Assembly: GCF_016518545.1 (NCBI RefSeq)
Contig: NZ_JACVTO010000011.1
Location: 62,001 to 126,000 of the forward strand
Direction: 5' to 3'
Source of the DNA: Pseudomonas sp. S30
GTDB taxonomy: Bacteria > Pseudomonadota > Gammaproteobacteria > Pseudomonadales > Pseudomonadaceae
Length of the DNA: 64,000 nt
Shown here one piece after another: positions 41,531 to 53,610 of the stretch. Within the stretch, counting starts at the first letter, position 1; every line of letters begins with the position of its first letter. A model generated the notes under the pieces. It was not told the DNA's origin, searched no databases, and saw only the letters and a program-made list of their open reading frames with translations. A program made the translations under genes and the position numbers.

Positions 41531-43423
41531 ATGCCAGACAAGCTGTTACTGTACGCCGGACAAGCCCAACGCCGTCTTGACCGGATCCCAGACTTGATAA
41601 GACCTCTCCTCCTGTCGCTGAGCCTGGCCTTGAGCTTCCCCGCCGTCGCGACCGTGAGCGAAAGCCATGGCTATACGCAGTTCGGCACGCTCAAGTACCC
41701 GGCCAGTTTCACCCATTTCGACTGGGTCGACCCGCAGGCGCCCAAGGGCGGCACCTTGCGGGCCATGGCGTTCGGCACCTTCGACACCCTCAACCCCTAT
41801 ACCTTCAAGGGTACCAGCCCGGTCTCGACGCCCAACTTTCAGCAGTACGGCGTCAGCGAGCTCAACGAGACGCTGATGGTCGGCACCGGCCAGTACGACC
41901 CCTCCGGCGACGAACCCACGTCCAGTTACGGACTGATCGCCCGCTCGGTGGAATACAGCGAAGACCGTAGCTGGGTGGTGTTCAACCTGCGTCCCGAAGC
42001 GCGCTTCCATGATGGTCAGCCGATCACCGCCGCCGACGTCGCCTTTTCCTATCGCACCTTGCTCAAAGAAGGGCACCCGCTATACCGCACCAACCTTCAG
42101 GAGGTGCAGCGGGTCGACGTGCTCGGGCCACTGCGCATCCGTTTCGTGTTCAAGCGCGCCGGTAATCCGCTGCTGATCCTGCGCCTGGGCGAGATGCCGG
42201 TGCTGCCCAAGCACTACTGGCAGGGTCGGGACTTCAAGGCCACCACCTTCGAGCCGCCTTTGGGCAGCGGACCTTATCGCATCAGCGAGGTCCAGCCCGG
42301 CCGGCGTCTGGTCTTCACCCGGGTCAAGGACTACTGGGGCAAGGATTTGCCGGTCAATCGAGGCAAATACAATTTCGACCGCGTGGAATTCGAGTTCTAT
42401 CGCGATGCCACCGTGGCCTTCGAGGCGTTCAAGGCTGGTGAATTCGACATCTACATCGAGCACCAGGCCAAGAACTGGTCCAACGGCTACAACTTCCCGG
42501 CCATCGGTCGTGGCGAGGTGATCAAGGCGCAGATCCCCCACCGCATCCCGACCCAGACCCAGGGCTTGTTCATGAACACCCGCCGTGCGACATTCGCCGA
42601 GCCGAAGGTGCGCGAAGCGCTGGGGCTGATGCTCGATTTCGAGTGGACCAATCGCGCGCTGTTCAGCAGCGCCTACCGCCGCGCCACCAGTTACTACCCC
42701 AACAGCGAGTTCACCGCCAGCGGCCTGCCCACGGGCAAGGAGTGGTTGCTGCTCTCGCCGCTGCGTGAGCAACTGCCGGCCAGGCTGTTCACCGAGCCTG
42801 TCCAGGTCAGCCACACCGACGGCCGTGGCATCGACCGCCAGACGCTGCGCAAGGCACTGGCGCTGCTGGGCGAGGCCGGCTGGAAACTCGACGGCCAGCG
42901 CCTGGTCGATGCCCAGGGTCGGCAGTTACGGTTGGAACTGCTGCTGGTCAACCCGAACCTGGAGCGCATCCTGCAGCCGTATGTCGAGAACCTCTCCAGC
43001 ATCGGCATCGACGCGCGCCTGCGTACCGTGGACCGTGCCCAATACAAGCAACGGCTGGACCAGTTCGATTTCGACATGATCCTGATGACGTTGAACCAGA
43101 CCCTCAGCCCTGGTCTGGAACAGTGGCAGTATTTCCATTCCAGCCAGGCGTCGATCAAGGGCAGCAAGAACTACGCCGGCATCAAGGATCCGGTGGTCGA
43201 CCTGCTGCTCGACACGCTGCTGGCCGCCCGCACCCGTGATGAGCAGGTGGCGGCCGCCCGCGCGCTGGACCGCGTGCTGTCGTGGCAGTACTACATGATT
43301 CCCAACTGGTACCTGGACAACCATCGCCTGGCCTACCGCAACCGGTTCGCCTTCGTCACCACGCCGCCCTATACCCTGGGGCTCAACAGCTGGTGGCTCA
43401 AGACTTCGGAGAAAGCCAAATGA
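41531..43423 (+). CDS. Periplasmic peptide-binding protein 1 of a Yej-type ABC transporter
   Basis: A 630-residue family 5 solute-binding protein. Signal-like segment LIRPLLLSLSLALSFPAVA; then FDWVDPQAPKGGTLRAMAFGTFDTLNPY and [29 protein letters not shown], the SBP_bac_5 signature, and a YejA-like TFEPPLGSGPYRISEVQPGRR. The ATG at 41531 puts 21 polar residues before the signal segment and has a poor RBS, so a TTG at 41594 may be the true start. The next gene begins within its stop codon. It should bind oligopeptides in the periplasm. Confidence 0.88.
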   Translation: MPDKLLLYAGQAQRRLDRIPDLIRPLLLSLSLALSFPAVATVSESHGYTQFGTLKYPASFTHFDWVDPQAPKGGTLRAMAFGTFDTLNPYTFKGTSPVSTPNFQQYGVSELNETLMVGTGQYDPSGDEPTSSYGLIARSVEYSEDRSWVVFNLRPEARFHDGQPITAADVAFSYRTLLKEGHPLYRTNLQEVQRVDVLGPLRIRFVFKRAGNPLLILRLGEMPVLPKHYWQGRDFKATTFEPPLGSGPYRISEVQPGRRLVFTRVKDYWGKDLPVNRGKYNFDRVEFEFYRDATVAFEAFKAGEFDIYIEHQAKNWSNGYNFPAIGRGEVIKAQIPHRIPTQTQGLFMNTRRATFAEPKVREALGLMLDFEWTNRALFSSAYRRATSYYPNSEFTASGLPTGKEWLLLSPLREQLPARLFTEPVQVSHTDGRGIDRQTLRKALALLGEAGWKLDGQRLVDAQGRQLRLELLLVNPNLERILQPYVENLSSIGIDARLRTVDRAQYKQRLDQFDFDMILMTLNQTLSPGLEQWQYFHSSQASIKGSKNYAGIKDPVVDLLLDTLLAARTRDEQVAAARALDRVLSWQYYMIPNWYLDNHRLAYRNRFAFVTTPPYTLGLNSWWLKTSEKAK

Positions 43424-45261
43424 TGCCCATGCCTCGCCTGCGCCTGGCCACCGGCCTGCTGCTCGCCTGCCTGAGCCTGGGGGCTGCGGCGGCCCCGCAG
43501 CACGCCCTGACCCTTTACGACGAGCCGCCCAAGTACGCGGCCGACTTCAAGCACTTCGACTACGTGGACCCCGATGCGCCCAAGGGCGGCACCTTTCGCC
43601 AGGCCAGCGTGGGCAGTTTCGACAGCCTCAACCCCTACATCAACAAAGGAGTGGCGGCAGATGGCATCAGCAGCATCTACGACACCTTGATGCGCGCCAG
43701 CCTGGACGAACCGTTCACCGAGTACGGCCTGGTCGCCGGGCGTATCGAAAAGGCCCCGGACAACGGCTGGGTGCGCTTCTACCTGCGCCCGGAAGCACGC
43801 TTTCACGACGGCCATCCCATGCGCGCCGAGGACGTGAAGTTCAGTTTCGAGGCGCTGACCAGGCAGGGTGCGCCGTTGTACCGCCAGTACTACGCCGACG
43901 TGGCCGAAGTGGTGGTCGAAGATCCGTTGCGCGTGCTGTTCAGGTTCAAGCACAGCAACAACCGTGAACTGCCGCTGATCCTCGGCCAGTTGCCGGTCCT
44001 GCCCAAGCACTGGTACGCCAACCGTGATTTCGCCAAGGGCAACCTGGAAATGCCGCTGGGCAGCGGTCCTTACAAGGTGGCCGAGGTCAAGGCTGGGCGT
44101 TCGATTCGCTACGAGCGGGTCAAGGACTACTGGGCCAAGGATCTGCCGATCAACCGCGGTCAGTTCAACTTCGATGCCATGACCTACGACACCTACCGTG
44201 ATTCGGCCGTCGCCCTGCAAGCGCTCAAGGCCGGGCAGTTCGACTACGCCCTGGAAGTGAGCGCGAAGAACTGGGCCACCGCGTATGACGTGCCCGCCGT
44301 GCGCGACGGGCGGCTGGTCAAGGAGGAGCTGCCCAATGGCAATCCGGTCGGTATGCAGGGCTTCATCTTCAACCTGCGCAAGCCCGTGTTCCAGGACATC
44401 CGCGTACGCCAGGCGCTGAGCCTGCTGCTGGATTTCGAGTGGACCAACAAGCAGCTGTTCAACGGCGCCTACACGCGCACCGGCAGCTACTTCGAGAACT
44501 CCGAAATGGCCGCCCAGGGCCTCCCCTCGCCCGACGAGCTCAAGGTACTGGAGCCGCTGCGCGGCCAGGTGCCCGAGCAGGTGTTCGACCAGGTCTTTCA
44601 CAACCCGGTGACCGATGGCAGCGGGATGATCCGCGAGCAGCAGCGCAAGGCCTACCAACTGCTCACCGCAGCGGGCTGGAAGATCGACAACGACAAGATG
44701 GTCGACGCCCAGGGCAAACCGGTGTCCATCGAGTTCCTCCTGGCCCAGCCCGAGTTCGAGCGTGTGCTGCTGCCGTTCAAGCGCAACCTGGCCGAACTGG
44801 GCATCGACCTGAGCATCCGCCGAGTGGACGTTTCGCAATACATCACCCGTCTGCGTTCACGGGACTTCGACATGATCGTCAGCGGCTTCCCGCAATCGAA
44901 CTCGCCGGGCAACGAGCAGCGCGAATTCTGGAGCAGTGCAGCCGCCGACAACCCCGGCAGCCGCAACTTCATCGGCCTGCGCGATCCGGCCATCGATCGA
45001 CTGGTCGAAGAGCTGATCAACGCCGGTTCACGCCAGGACCTGATCGCCCATACCCGCGCACTGGACCGCGTGCTGTTGTGGGGGTACTACGTGATTCCGA
45101 ACTGGCACATCAAGACCTGGCGCGTGGCGTACTGGAATCACCTGGGTCACCCACAGGTCTCGCCCAAGTACGACGTAGGGCTGGACACCTGGTGGATCAA
45201 GCCTGAAGTGACACCGGCGGCCAGCCAGGCACCCGTTCCCAGCCCGGCCGAGGCGCACTGA
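43420..45261 (+). CDS. Periplasmic peptide-binding protein 2 of the same transporter
   Basis: A 613-residue family 5 binding protein with a clean signal peptide ([19 protein letters not shown]). It shares a full-length paralogous relation with the preceding protein: [71 protein letters not shown] and [19 protein letters not shown]. The ATG overlaps the previous stop (ATGA) with CGGAGAAAG upstream. Two different receptors probably widen the range of peptides delivered to one permease pair. Confidence 0.9.
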   Translation: MMPMPRLRLATGLLLACLSLGAAAAPQHALTLYDEPPKYAADFKHFDYVDPDAPKGGTFRQASVGSFDSLNPYINKGVAADGISSIYDTLMRASLDEPFTEYGLVAGRIEKAPDNGWVRFYLRPEARFHDGHPMRAEDVKFSFEALTRQGAPLYRQYYADVAEVVVEDPLRVLFRFKHSNNRELPLILGQLPVLPKHWYANRDFAKGNLEMPLGSGPYKVAEVKAGRSIRYERVKDYWAKDLPINRGQFNFDAMTYDTYRDSAVALQALKAGQFDYALEVSAKNWATAYDVPAVRDGRLVKEELPNGNPVGMQGFIFNLRKPVFQDIRVRQALSLLLDFEWTNKQLFNGAYTRTGSYFENSEMAAQGLPSPDELKVLEPLRGQVPEQVFDQVFHNPVTDGSGMIREQQRKAYQLLTAAGWKIDNDKMVDAQGKPVSIEFLLAQPEFERVLLPFKRNLAELGIDLSIRRVDVSQYITRLRSRDFDMIVSGFPQSNSPGNEQREFWSSAAADNPGSRNFIGLRDPAIDRLVEELINAGSRQDLIAHTRALDRVLLWGYYVIPNWHIKTWRVAYWNHLGHPQVSPKYDVGLDTWWIKPEVTPAASQAPVPSPAEAH

Positions 45262-45262
45262 C

Positions 45263-46336
45263 ATGCTCGCTTATATCCTGCGGCGCCTGCTGCTGATCGT
45301 ACCGACGCTGTTCGGCATCCTGATCATCAACTTCATCATCGTCCAGGCCGCGCCAGGCGGTCCGGTCGAGCAGATGATCGCCAAGCTCGAAGGCTTCGAC
45401 GGCGCCACCAGCCGCATTGCCGGTGGCGGCGCGGAAGTCTCGGTGGCCGGTTCCAACTACCGCGGCGCCCAGGGCCTGGACCCGGCCCTGATCGCCGAAA
45501 TCGAGCGCATGTACGGCTTCGACAAATCGGCCCCCGAACGCCTGTGGATCATGGTCAAGAACTACGCCCAGCTGGACTTCGGCGACAGCTTCTTCCGCGA
45601 CGCGCGGGTCATCGACCTGATCGCCGAGAAGATGCCCGTGTCGATCTCGCTGGGGTTGTGGAGCACGCTGATCATGTACCTGGTGTCGATCCCGCTGGGG
45701 ATCGCCAAGGCCGTGCGCCACGGCAGCCACTTCGATGTGTGGACCAGCTCGGCGATCATCGTCGGCTACGCCATTCCGGCGTTCCTGTTCGCCATCCTGC
45801 TGATCGTGCTGTTCGCCGGCGGCAGTTACTTCGACTGGTTCCCGCTCCGGGGACTGACCTCCAACAACTTCGAACAGCTCAGTACCACCGGCAAGATCCT
45901 GGACTACTTCTGGCACCTGGTGCTGCCGATCACCGCGCTGGTCATCGGCAACTTCGCCACCATGACCCTGCTGACCAAGAACAGCTTCCTCGACGAAATC
46001 AACAAACAGTACGTGGTCACCGCCAAGGCCAAGGGCCTGAGCCGCACCCGCGTGCTCTACGGCCACGTGTTCCGCAACGCCATGCTGCTGGTGATCGCCG
46101 GTTTCCCCTCGGCGTTCATCGGCATCTTCTTCACCGGCTCGCTGCTGATCGAGGTGATCTTCTCCCTCGACGGCCTGGGGCTGATGAGCTTCGAGGCGGC
46201 GATCAATCGCGACTACCCGGTGGTGTTCGGCACCCTGTTCATCTTCACCCTGCTGGGGCTGGTGGTGAAACTGATCGGCGACCTTACCTATACCCTGGTC
46301 GATCCGCGCATCGACTTCGCCAGCCGGGAGCACTGA
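45263..46336 (+). CDS. yejB: Peptide ABC transporter permease YejB-like
   Basis: A 357-residue inner-membrane permease with six hydrophobic segments. The N-terminus [37 protein letters not shown] is typical of DppB/OppB/YejB proteins, and the EAA-like loop is [28 protein letters not shown]. The long periplasmic insert ([25 protein letters not shown] region near residues 50-70) suits YejB rather than DppB. One base after the preceding stop. Confidence 0.93.
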   Translation: MLAYILRRLLLIVPTLFGILIINFIIVQAAPGGPVEQMIAKLEGFDGATSRIAGGGAEVSVAGSNYRGAQGLDPALIAEIERMYGFDKSAPERLWIMVKNYAQLDFGDSFFRDARVIDLIAEKMPVSISLGLWSTLIMYLVSIPLGIAKAVRHGSHFDVWTSSAIIVGYAIPAFLFAILLIVLFAGGSYFDWFPLRGLTSNNFEQLSTTGKILDYFWHLVLPITALVIGNFATMTLLTKNSFLDEINKQYVVTAKAKGLSRTRVLYGHVFRNAMLLVIAGFPSAFIGIFFTGSLLIEVIFSLDGLGLMSFEAAINRDYPVVFGTLFIFTLLGLVVKLIGDLTYTLVDPRIDFASREH

Positions 46337-46337
46337 C

Positions 46338-47357
46338 ATGGCCCTTTCTCCCCTCAACCGCCGACGCTTCGAGCGTTTCAAGGCCAATCGACGCGGCTGG
46401 TGGTCGCTGTGGCTGTTCCTGGTGCTGTTCGGCCTGAGCCTGGGCGCCGAGCTGATCGCCAACGACAAGCCCATCGCCGTACGCTACGACGGCCAATGGT
46501 ATTTCCCGGCGTTCAAGCGCTACCCGGAAACCACCTTCGGCGGCGAATTCCCACTGGAGGCCAACTACAAGAGCCCCTACGTGCGCGAGTTGCTCGCCAG
46601 CAAGGACAGCTTCGTGCTGTGGCCGCCGATTCCGTTCAGCTACCAGAGCATCAACTACGACCTGAAGGTGCCAGCCCCGGCCCCGCCTTCGACCGACAAC
46701 CTGCTGGGGACCGACGACCAGGGCCGCGACGTGCTAGCCCGAGTGATCTACGGTTTCCGCATCTCGGTGCTGTTCGCCCTGACGCTGACCCTCGCCAGCT
46801 CCGTCATCGGCGTGATCGCCGGTGCCCTGCAGGGCTTCTATGGCGGTTGGGTCGACCTGGCCGGCCAGCGTTTCCTGGAGATCTGGTCGGGCCTGCCCGT
46901 GCTGTACCTGCTGATCATCCTGGCCAGCTTCGTGCAGCCGAATTTCTGGTGGCTGCTGGGCATCATGCTGCTGTTCTCGTGGATGAGCCTGGTGGACGTG
47001 GTGCGCGCCGAGTTCCTGCGCGGGCGCAACCTGGAATACGTGCGCGCCGCGCGCGCCCTGGGCATGCGCAACGCACCGATCATGTTCCGCCACATCCTGC
47101 CCAACGCGATGATCTCCACCATGACCTTCATGCCGTTCATCCTCACCGGCGCCATCGGCACCCTCACCGCGCTGGACTTCCTCGGCTTCGGCCTGCCGGC
47201 CGGTTCGCCGTCGCTGGGCGAGCTGGTGGCCCAGGGCAAGTCCAACCTGCAAGCGCCGTGGCTGGGCATCAGCGCCTTTGCGGTCCTGGCACTGATGCTG
47301 AGCCTGCTGGTGTTCATCGGCGAATCCGCCCGCGACGCCTTCGACCCGAGGAAATGA
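46338..47357 (+). CDS. yejE: Peptide ABC transporter permease YejE-like
   Basis: A 339-residue inner-membrane permease, partner of YejB. The N-terminal helix (WWSLWLFLVLFGLSLGAELIANDKP) is followed by the YejE-specific periplasmic part (DGQWYFPAFKRYPETTFGG), LGTDDQGRDVLARVIYGFRISVLFAL, and the ATPase-coupling loop EYVRAARALGMRNAPIMFRHILPNAM. One base separates it from yejB and one from yejF. Confidence 0.94.
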   Translation: MALSPLNRRRFERFKANRRGWWSLWLFLVLFGLSLGAELIANDKPIAVRYDGQWYFPAFKRYPETTFGGEFPLEANYKSPYVRELLASKDSFVLWPPIPFSYQSINYDLKVPAPAPPSTDNLLGTDDQGRDVLARVIYGFRISVLFALTLTLASSVIGVIAGALQGFYGGWVDLAGQRFLEIWSGLPVLYLLIILASFVQPNFWWLLGIMLLFSWMSLVDVVRAEFLRGRNLEYVRAARALGMRNAPIMFRHILPNAMISTMTFMPFILTGAIGTLTALDFLGFGLPAGSPSLGELVAQGKSNLQAPWLGISAFAVLALMLSLLVFIGESARDAFDPRK

Positions 47358-47358
47358 C

Positions 47359-48960
<1,602 letters not shown>

Positions 48961-48987
48961 CAGTGTGCATGGCTAGACCATGACGTC

Positions 48988-49012
48988 GACAGGGCGGCTG
49001 CATGGCCCTGTC
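48988..49012 (+). terminator. Hairpin after the yej operon
   Basis: GACAGGGC-N9-GCCCTGTC, 27 bases after the yejF stop. No T tract. The rest of the 234-base gap to the next gene shows no recognised feature. Confidence 0.45.
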
Positions 49013-49194
49013 ACGCGGCAGGACGCGGAGCACCCGAGGCTCCGAGTCCTGTAACCAGCCCCACAAGCTGGGCGCGAGAAAGATGGCGTAAAGCCACAGC
49101 CTGCGTGGATCGAACGCGCCTGGACGTGGTCAGAATCGATAGCCGTCATGGCAATGACGTCAACATCCCACCTGCAGCGACCTCGAGGCTCTCC

Positions 49195-51264
49195 ATGGTT
49201 TCCCCTCTCCCCCCGCCGCCCAACGAGGGCGACGACTCCGCCAGCGTGCTCGAGCGTCTGCAACTGGCGCTGGATTCGGGCGCGATCACTGGCACCTGGG
49301 TGTGGGACATCCCCAACAACAGCGTGACCGCCGACCTGGAATTCTCCCGCTCGTTCGGCCTGCCCCTTGAGCGCTGCAAAGCCGGCATTCCCATCGAGGA
49401 AGCCTTCGGCTCGATCCACCCCACCGATGTCGGCCGGGTGGCCGACGAGATCGAACGCACCCTGCAACGCGGCGGCAGCTTCCGTTGCGAGTACCGTGTG
49501 CGCCGCGAAGATGGCCAGTACCGCTGGATCGAAGCCAGTGGTCATGTCGAGCTCGATGCCAACGGCGTGCCCGAGCGCTTCCCCGGCGTGCTGATCGACA
49601 TCGAGAGCCGACGCGCGGCCGAGGCCGAACGCGATCGCATGTCGGCGTTGCTGCGCACCTTCGCCGCCGCCGTGCCGGGCGTGGTCTACGCCAAGGATCT
49701 GCAAGGACGGATGCTGGTCGCCAACCAGGGCACCACGGACCTCATCGGCAAGCCGCCAGAGTTCTATCTGGGCAAGACCGACCTCGAGTTTCTCGAAGAC
49801 AAGGCCCAGGCCCTGCAGGTGATGGCCACCGACCAGCGCATCATGCATGGCGGCAAGGTGGAGCAGATCGAGGAACGCGTCGACCAGGCCGACGGCACGG
49901 TAGCCATCTGGTTGTCGCACAAGGCGCCCCTGCTCGATGATAACGGGCAGGTGATCGGCCTGATCGGCTCGTCCGTCGACGTCACCGCGCAGAAAGCCGC
50001 CGAACAGGCCTTGCTGGAACTCAACCGCACGCTCGAAGCGCGCATCCGCGAGGCCGTGGCGCAGAGCGAGGCGGCCCAGGCCGCCTTGAGTCAGGCACAG
50101 AAGATGGAGGCGGTCGGCCAACTCACGGTGGGCATCGCCCACGACTTCAACAATCTGCTGGCCGGTATCACCGGCAGCCTGGACCTGATTCGCCTGCGCC
50201 TGAACCAGGGCCGCACCGCCGACCTCGAACGCTATGTCTCGGTGGCCCACACCGCTGCCCAGCGTGCCGCGGCGCTGACGCATCGCCTGCTGGCGTTTTC
50301 CCGCAAGCAGACGCTGTTGCCGGAGCCCACCGACATGAACGCGCTCATCAGCGGTATCGAGGAGCTCATCCAGCGTACGGTCGGCCCGACGGTGCACGTG
50401 CGCGTGGACCTGAGCCCGACGCTCAAGACCTGCCTGGTGGATCCTGCCCAATTCGAGAACGCCTTGCTCAACTTGTGCATCAACGCCCGCGATGCCCTTG
50501 TCGGCGGCGGCAATCTCACCATCAGCACCTGCGACTTCTGCTTGCTGGCCGCGCCAGACGACGCCGAGGCGCTGCCTGACGGCAACTACCTGGCCATCGT
50601 GGTCGAGGACGATGGCATCGGCATGGACGCCGATACCCTGGTGAAAGCCTTCGACCCCTTCTTCACCACCAAGCCGGTGGGTCAGGGTTCCGGGCTGGGG
50701 CTGTCGATGATCTATGGATTCGCCAAGCAGTCCGGGGGGCAGATCCGCCTGGATTCGGCGCCGGGCAAAGGCACGCGCGCCAGCCTGCTGCTGCCGGTCT
50801 ACGACACTCAGGCACAGGCGCTCAGCGAACCGCTACCGGCCCTGGCGTTGCCCACCAGCGAGGTTGGCAAGAACATCCTGGTGGTGGACGACGAGGCCTC
50901 GGTGCGCGCCTTCGTCACCGAGACCTTGGCCGCGCTGGGGCATGTGGTAATGGAGGCCGCCGACAGCAAGGCCGGGTTACAACTGCTGCAATCGAACATT
51001 CCCATCGACCTGCTGGTGACCGATATAGGGCTGCCGGGCGGCATGGACGGCCACAGCATGGCGCTGGAGAGCCGCAAGACCCGACCTCACCTGCCCATTC
51101 TGTTCATGACCGGCTATGCCCATCCCGAGCTGCTGGACAACTCGCCGCTGCGTTCCAGTTGTCCCGTGCTGAGCAAGCCATTTTCTCTCGAAACGCTGGT
51201 CAAACATGTCCAGGCGCTCAACAGCGCCGGCCTCGCCCTTCAGGATCCTGTCAAGGGCGCTTGA
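49195..51264 (+). CDS. Hybrid PAS sensor histidine kinase with C-terminal receiver
   Basis: A 689-residue cytoplasmic kinase. Two PAS domains (about 20-135, with AGTWVWDIPNNSVTADLEFSR; and about 145-270, with AVPGVVYAKDLQGRMLVANQG), each ending in a PAC-like segment, are followed by a short coiled coil, the phosphoacceptor His316 in GIAHDFNNLL, the HATPase (NLCINARDAL, EDDGIGMD, GQGSGLGLSMIYGFAKQ) and a receiver with Asp610 in VTDIGLPGG. No membrane segments. The ATG at 49195 (CGAGG upstream) is preferred over 49105. It converges with, and overlaps by 14 bases, the AraC gene. Signal and output are unknown. Confidence 0.9.
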   Translation: MVSPLPPPPNEGDDSASVLERLQLALDSGAITGTWVWDIPNNSVTADLEFSRSFGLPLERCKAGIPIEEAFGSIHPTDVGRVADEIERTLQRGGSFRCEYRVRREDGQYRWIEASGHVELDANGVPERFPGVLIDIESRRAAEAERDRMSALLRTFAAAVPGVVYAKDLQGRMLVANQGTTDLIGKPPEFYLGKTDLEFLEDKAQALQVMATDQRIMHGGKVEQIEERVDQADGTVAIWLSHKAPLLDDNGQVIGLIGSSVDVTAQKAAEQALLELNRTLEARIREAVAQSEAAQAALSQAQKMEAVGQLTVGIAHDFNNLLAGITGSLDLIRLRLNQGRTADLERYVSVAHTAAQRAAALTHRLLAFSRKQTLLPEPTDMNALISGIEELIQRTVGPTVHVRVDLSPTLKTCLVDPAQFENALLNLCINARDALVGGGNLTISTCDFCLLAAPDDAEALPDGNYLAIVVEDDGIGMDADTLVKAFDPFFTTKPVGQGSGLGLSMIYGFAKQSGGQIRLDSAPGKGTRASLLLPVYDTQAQALSEPLPALALPTSEVGKNILVVDDEASVRAFVTETLAALGHVVMEAADSKAGLQLLQSNIPIDLLVTDIGLPGGMDGHSMALESRKTRPHLPILFMTGYAHPELLDNSPLRSSCPVLSKPFSLETLVKHVQALNSAGLALQDPVKGA

Positions 51265-52183
51265 GCAGGCTGCAGGGCGCCATGCCATAGGCCTTGCGAA
51301 ACGCGTGGCTGTAATGGGAAAAATCGCTGAATCCATGCTCCAGGGCGGCCTGGGAGATGCTCTTGACCTGCCCCGCCTCGAGCGCACGGCGGCTGCTGTC
51401 CAGCCGCTCTTGCCAGATCGCGGCGACCGGCGTTTTCTGATGCCGGGCGAAGGCCCGGGTCACGGTGCGGGTGGAGACATGGTGGACCTGGGCGATGCGT
51501 TCCAGGCTCAACTCGGGGTCGGCCAGGTGCTCGCGGATGTAGCGCATCGCTCGCCCGTACAGATCCAGTTCCCCATGGGTCACCGTCAAATCCTGCCATT
51601 CCAGGCTCAGGACCAGCAGATCCAGCAGAGTTTCTGCATAGCGGGCGCTCAACGCGCCATCACCCAGGGTCGCGTGCTCCGCCGCTTGCGCGAGCATGCT
51701 ACGCAGCGGCAGCACACCGGGACGTCGATCGTCCAGAACGGTGGCCGTTCGCTGCTCGATGCCCGGCACACGCGCAGCCAACCAGCGTCGTGGAATGCGC
51801 AACAGGTGGTTTTCAGTACCACCCAGGCTGAAACGGAAACACTGGTCTGCGTCGTATAGGAACACATCGCCGGCCGCCACGCTCACCCGTCGGCCGCTCT
51901 GCTCGAAACGTCCGAAGCCCTGGGCGGAGAAACTCAGCCACAGGTCATCGTTGGGGTCGCAGCGTCGATGCCGGTCGTCGCGCTGCCAATGGTGCAACGG
52001 CGAGGACAAGGTGTAGAGCTCCAGCGCGCCAATGCCCTTGACGCCGAGGGTGCCGCAGAAATCGCTGGGTGAGGCGGGTTGGCTGTCCGCTTTGAGGCAG
52101 TGCTGGCAGACCACGTCCCGCCAGTAATCGAAGCGACGGGTGGGGTCCACGGCGAGCGTCGAATAGCGATTGGGGTCGGGCAT
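51251..52183 (-). CDS. AraC-family regulator of the aldoxime/nitrile cluster
   Basis: A 310-residue regulator with an AraC-binding-like N-terminal domain (RFDYWRDVVCQHCLKAD, cupin-like DLWLSFSAQGFGRFEQSGRRVSVAAGDVFLYD) and a C-terminal double helix-turn-helix (LERIAQVHHVSTRTVTRAFARHQ; ISQAALEHGFSDFSHYSHAFRKAYGMAP). This architecture is that of NitR/OxdR-type activators encoded beside nitrilase and aldoxime dehydratase genes. It is divergent from oxd; control of the cluster by aldoxime or nitrile is inferred. The ATG at 52183 is chosen for its GAGG site. Confidence 0.9.
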   Translation of the reverse strand: MPDPNRYSTLAVDPTRRFDYWRDVVCQHCLKADSQPASPSDFCGTLGVKGIGALELYTLSSPLHHWQRDDRHRRCDPNDDLWLSFSAQGFGRFEQSGRRVSVAAGDVFLYDADQCFRFSLGGTENHLLRIPRRWLAARVPGIEQRTATVLDDRRPGVLPLRSMLAQAAEHATLGDGALSARYAETLLDLLVLSLEWQDLTVTHGELDLYGRAMRYIREHLADPELSLERIAQVHHVSTRTVTRAFARHQKTPVAAIWQERLDSSRRALEAGQVKSISQAALEHGFSDFSHYSHAFRKAYGMAPCSLLKRP

Positions 52184-52530
52184 GGCATTAACCTCAGACA
52201 GGCTCGATGCGTGCAGTTCGGGAAAGGTGAATCCCACTTCGCAAGCAATACCCGCGCCACCCTCGATAACCTCTTTGAATTGCGCGACATGCGCTCGACC
52301 CGGCCCTGCACAACCCGGTTTCGCTGCACCTCAAGCGTGCTCCGCGTGCACGAGTCGCCCCCGTAAGGCGCTCGCACAACCCCTTGTCACGCCCAGCCAA
52401 CACGTTGTCCCGGCCATACAAGCAGTGGCCCCCGCGGGCGGCCTACTGTCTAGCCGACGCCGCGCAATCCATGGCGTCACCAAGGCGGCACATAGACCCC
52501 CTGATGAGCAGAACCCAACAAGGAGCCCCC
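52184..52530. promoter_or_regulatory. Divergent control region of the aldoxime/nitrile cluster
   Basis: 347 bases between araC-type gene and oxd. It contains a direct repeat TTGTCaCGcC at 52384-52393 and TTGTCcCGgC at 52405-52414, start-to-start 21 bp (two helical turns), as expected of an AraC-family binding site. The oxd leader ends with AAGGAG. No convincing -10/-35 pair was fixed. Confidence 0.45.
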
Positions 52531-53610
52531 ATGGAATCGGCGATCGACCAGCATCTCAAATGCCCTCGCACCCTGTCGCGCAGGGTCCCGGACGACTACC
52601 AACCGCCCTTCGCCATGTGGGTGGGACGAGCCGGCGAAGACCTGCAGCAAGTGGTGATGGCGTATCTGGGCGTGCAGTACCTGGGCGAGGCACGCAAGCC
52701 GGCCGCGCTGGCGGCCCTGCAGCGGATCGTGGCCAGCTTCGGCCTCAGCGATGGGCCATTGCATCATGACCTGACCCATCACACCGATGACAGCGGCCAT
52801 GACAACCTGATCGCGGTCGGCTACTGGCGAGACCCTGCCGCCTACTGCCGCTGGATGCGCAGCAGCGACGTGGAGCAGTGGTGGTCCGCCGACGCGCGCC
52901 TGCACGAAGACCTGGGTTATTTCCGGGAAGTCGTCGCGCCGCGTGCCGAACAGTTCGAAACCCTGTACGCCTTCCGCGAACGGCTTCCAGGCGTGGGAGC
53001 AGTGATGGACGCCAGCAGTGGCGAGATCGAGGAACACGGCTACTGGGGCTCGATGCGCGATCGCTTCCCGATCTCGCAGAACGACTGGATGGCCCCCGAC
53101 GGCGAACTGCGCATCGTCAGTGGCGATCCGGCCAAGGGTGGCCGAGTGGTGGTGGCAGGGCACGACAACCTCACACTGATCCGCTCCGGCCAGGACTGGG
53201 CACAGGCCGATGCCCAGGAGCGCTCGCTGTACCTGGACGAGATCCTGCCGACCTTGCAGGCGGGCATGGACTTCCTGCGTGACCAGGGCGCTGCGCTGGG
53301 CTGCTACAGCAACCGCTTCGTGCGCAACATCGACCTGCAGGGCAATCCACTGGATACCAGCTACAACATCGGCCATTGGCGCTCGGTGGAAAAGCTCGAA
53401 CGCTGGGCCGAGTCGCACCCCACCCACCTGCGCATCTTCGTCACCTTCTTCCGGGTGGCTGCCGGGCTGCGTGACCTGCGGCTGTACCACGAGGTGTCGG
53501 TCAGCGATGGCCGTGAGCAACGCTTCGAGTACATCAACTGCCATCCGCGAACCGGCATGCTGCGCGATGCCACGCCGTCCTGCACGCCACAGTCAGGAGG
53601 TGCTCGATGA
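52531..53610 (+). CDS. oxd: Aliphatic/phenylacetaldoxime dehydratase (heme enzyme)
   Basis: A 359-residue heme b lyase that dehydrates R-CH=NOH to the nitrile. With the ATG at 52531 (AAGGAG 5 bases upstream) the key residues fall exactly at the published positions for OxdA/OxdRE: Ser219 (IRSGQDW), proximal heme ligand His299 (SHPTHLRIF) and distal catalytic His320 (RLYHEVSV). It forms the first step of the aldoxime-nitrile-amide-acid route encoded by the downstream genes. Soluble and cytoplasmic; no signal peptide. Substrate preference is not readable from sequence. Confidence 0.95.
   Translation: MESAIDQHLKCPRTLSRRVPDDYQPPFAMWVGRAGEDLQQVVMAYLGVQYLGEARKPAALAALQRIVASFGLSDGPLHHDLTHHTDDSGHDNLIAVGYWRDPAAYCRWMRSSDVEQWWSADARLHEDLGYFREVVAPRAEQFETLYAFRERLPGVGAVMDASSGEIEEHGYWGSMRDRFPISQNDWMAPDGELRIVSGDPAKGGRVVVAGHDNLTLIRSGQDWAQADAQERSLYLDEILPTLQAGMDFLRDQGAALGCYSNRFVRNIDLQGNPLDTSYNIGHWRSVEKLERWAESHPTHLRIFVTFFRVAAGLRDLRLYHEVSVSDGREQRFEYINCHPRTGMLRDATPSCTPQSGGAR

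Noticed and set aside
43369..44838. 489-codon minus-strand frame opposite the second peptide-binding protein
   Set aside because: Antisense to a gene with signal peptide and SBP_bac_5 motifs; no independent support.
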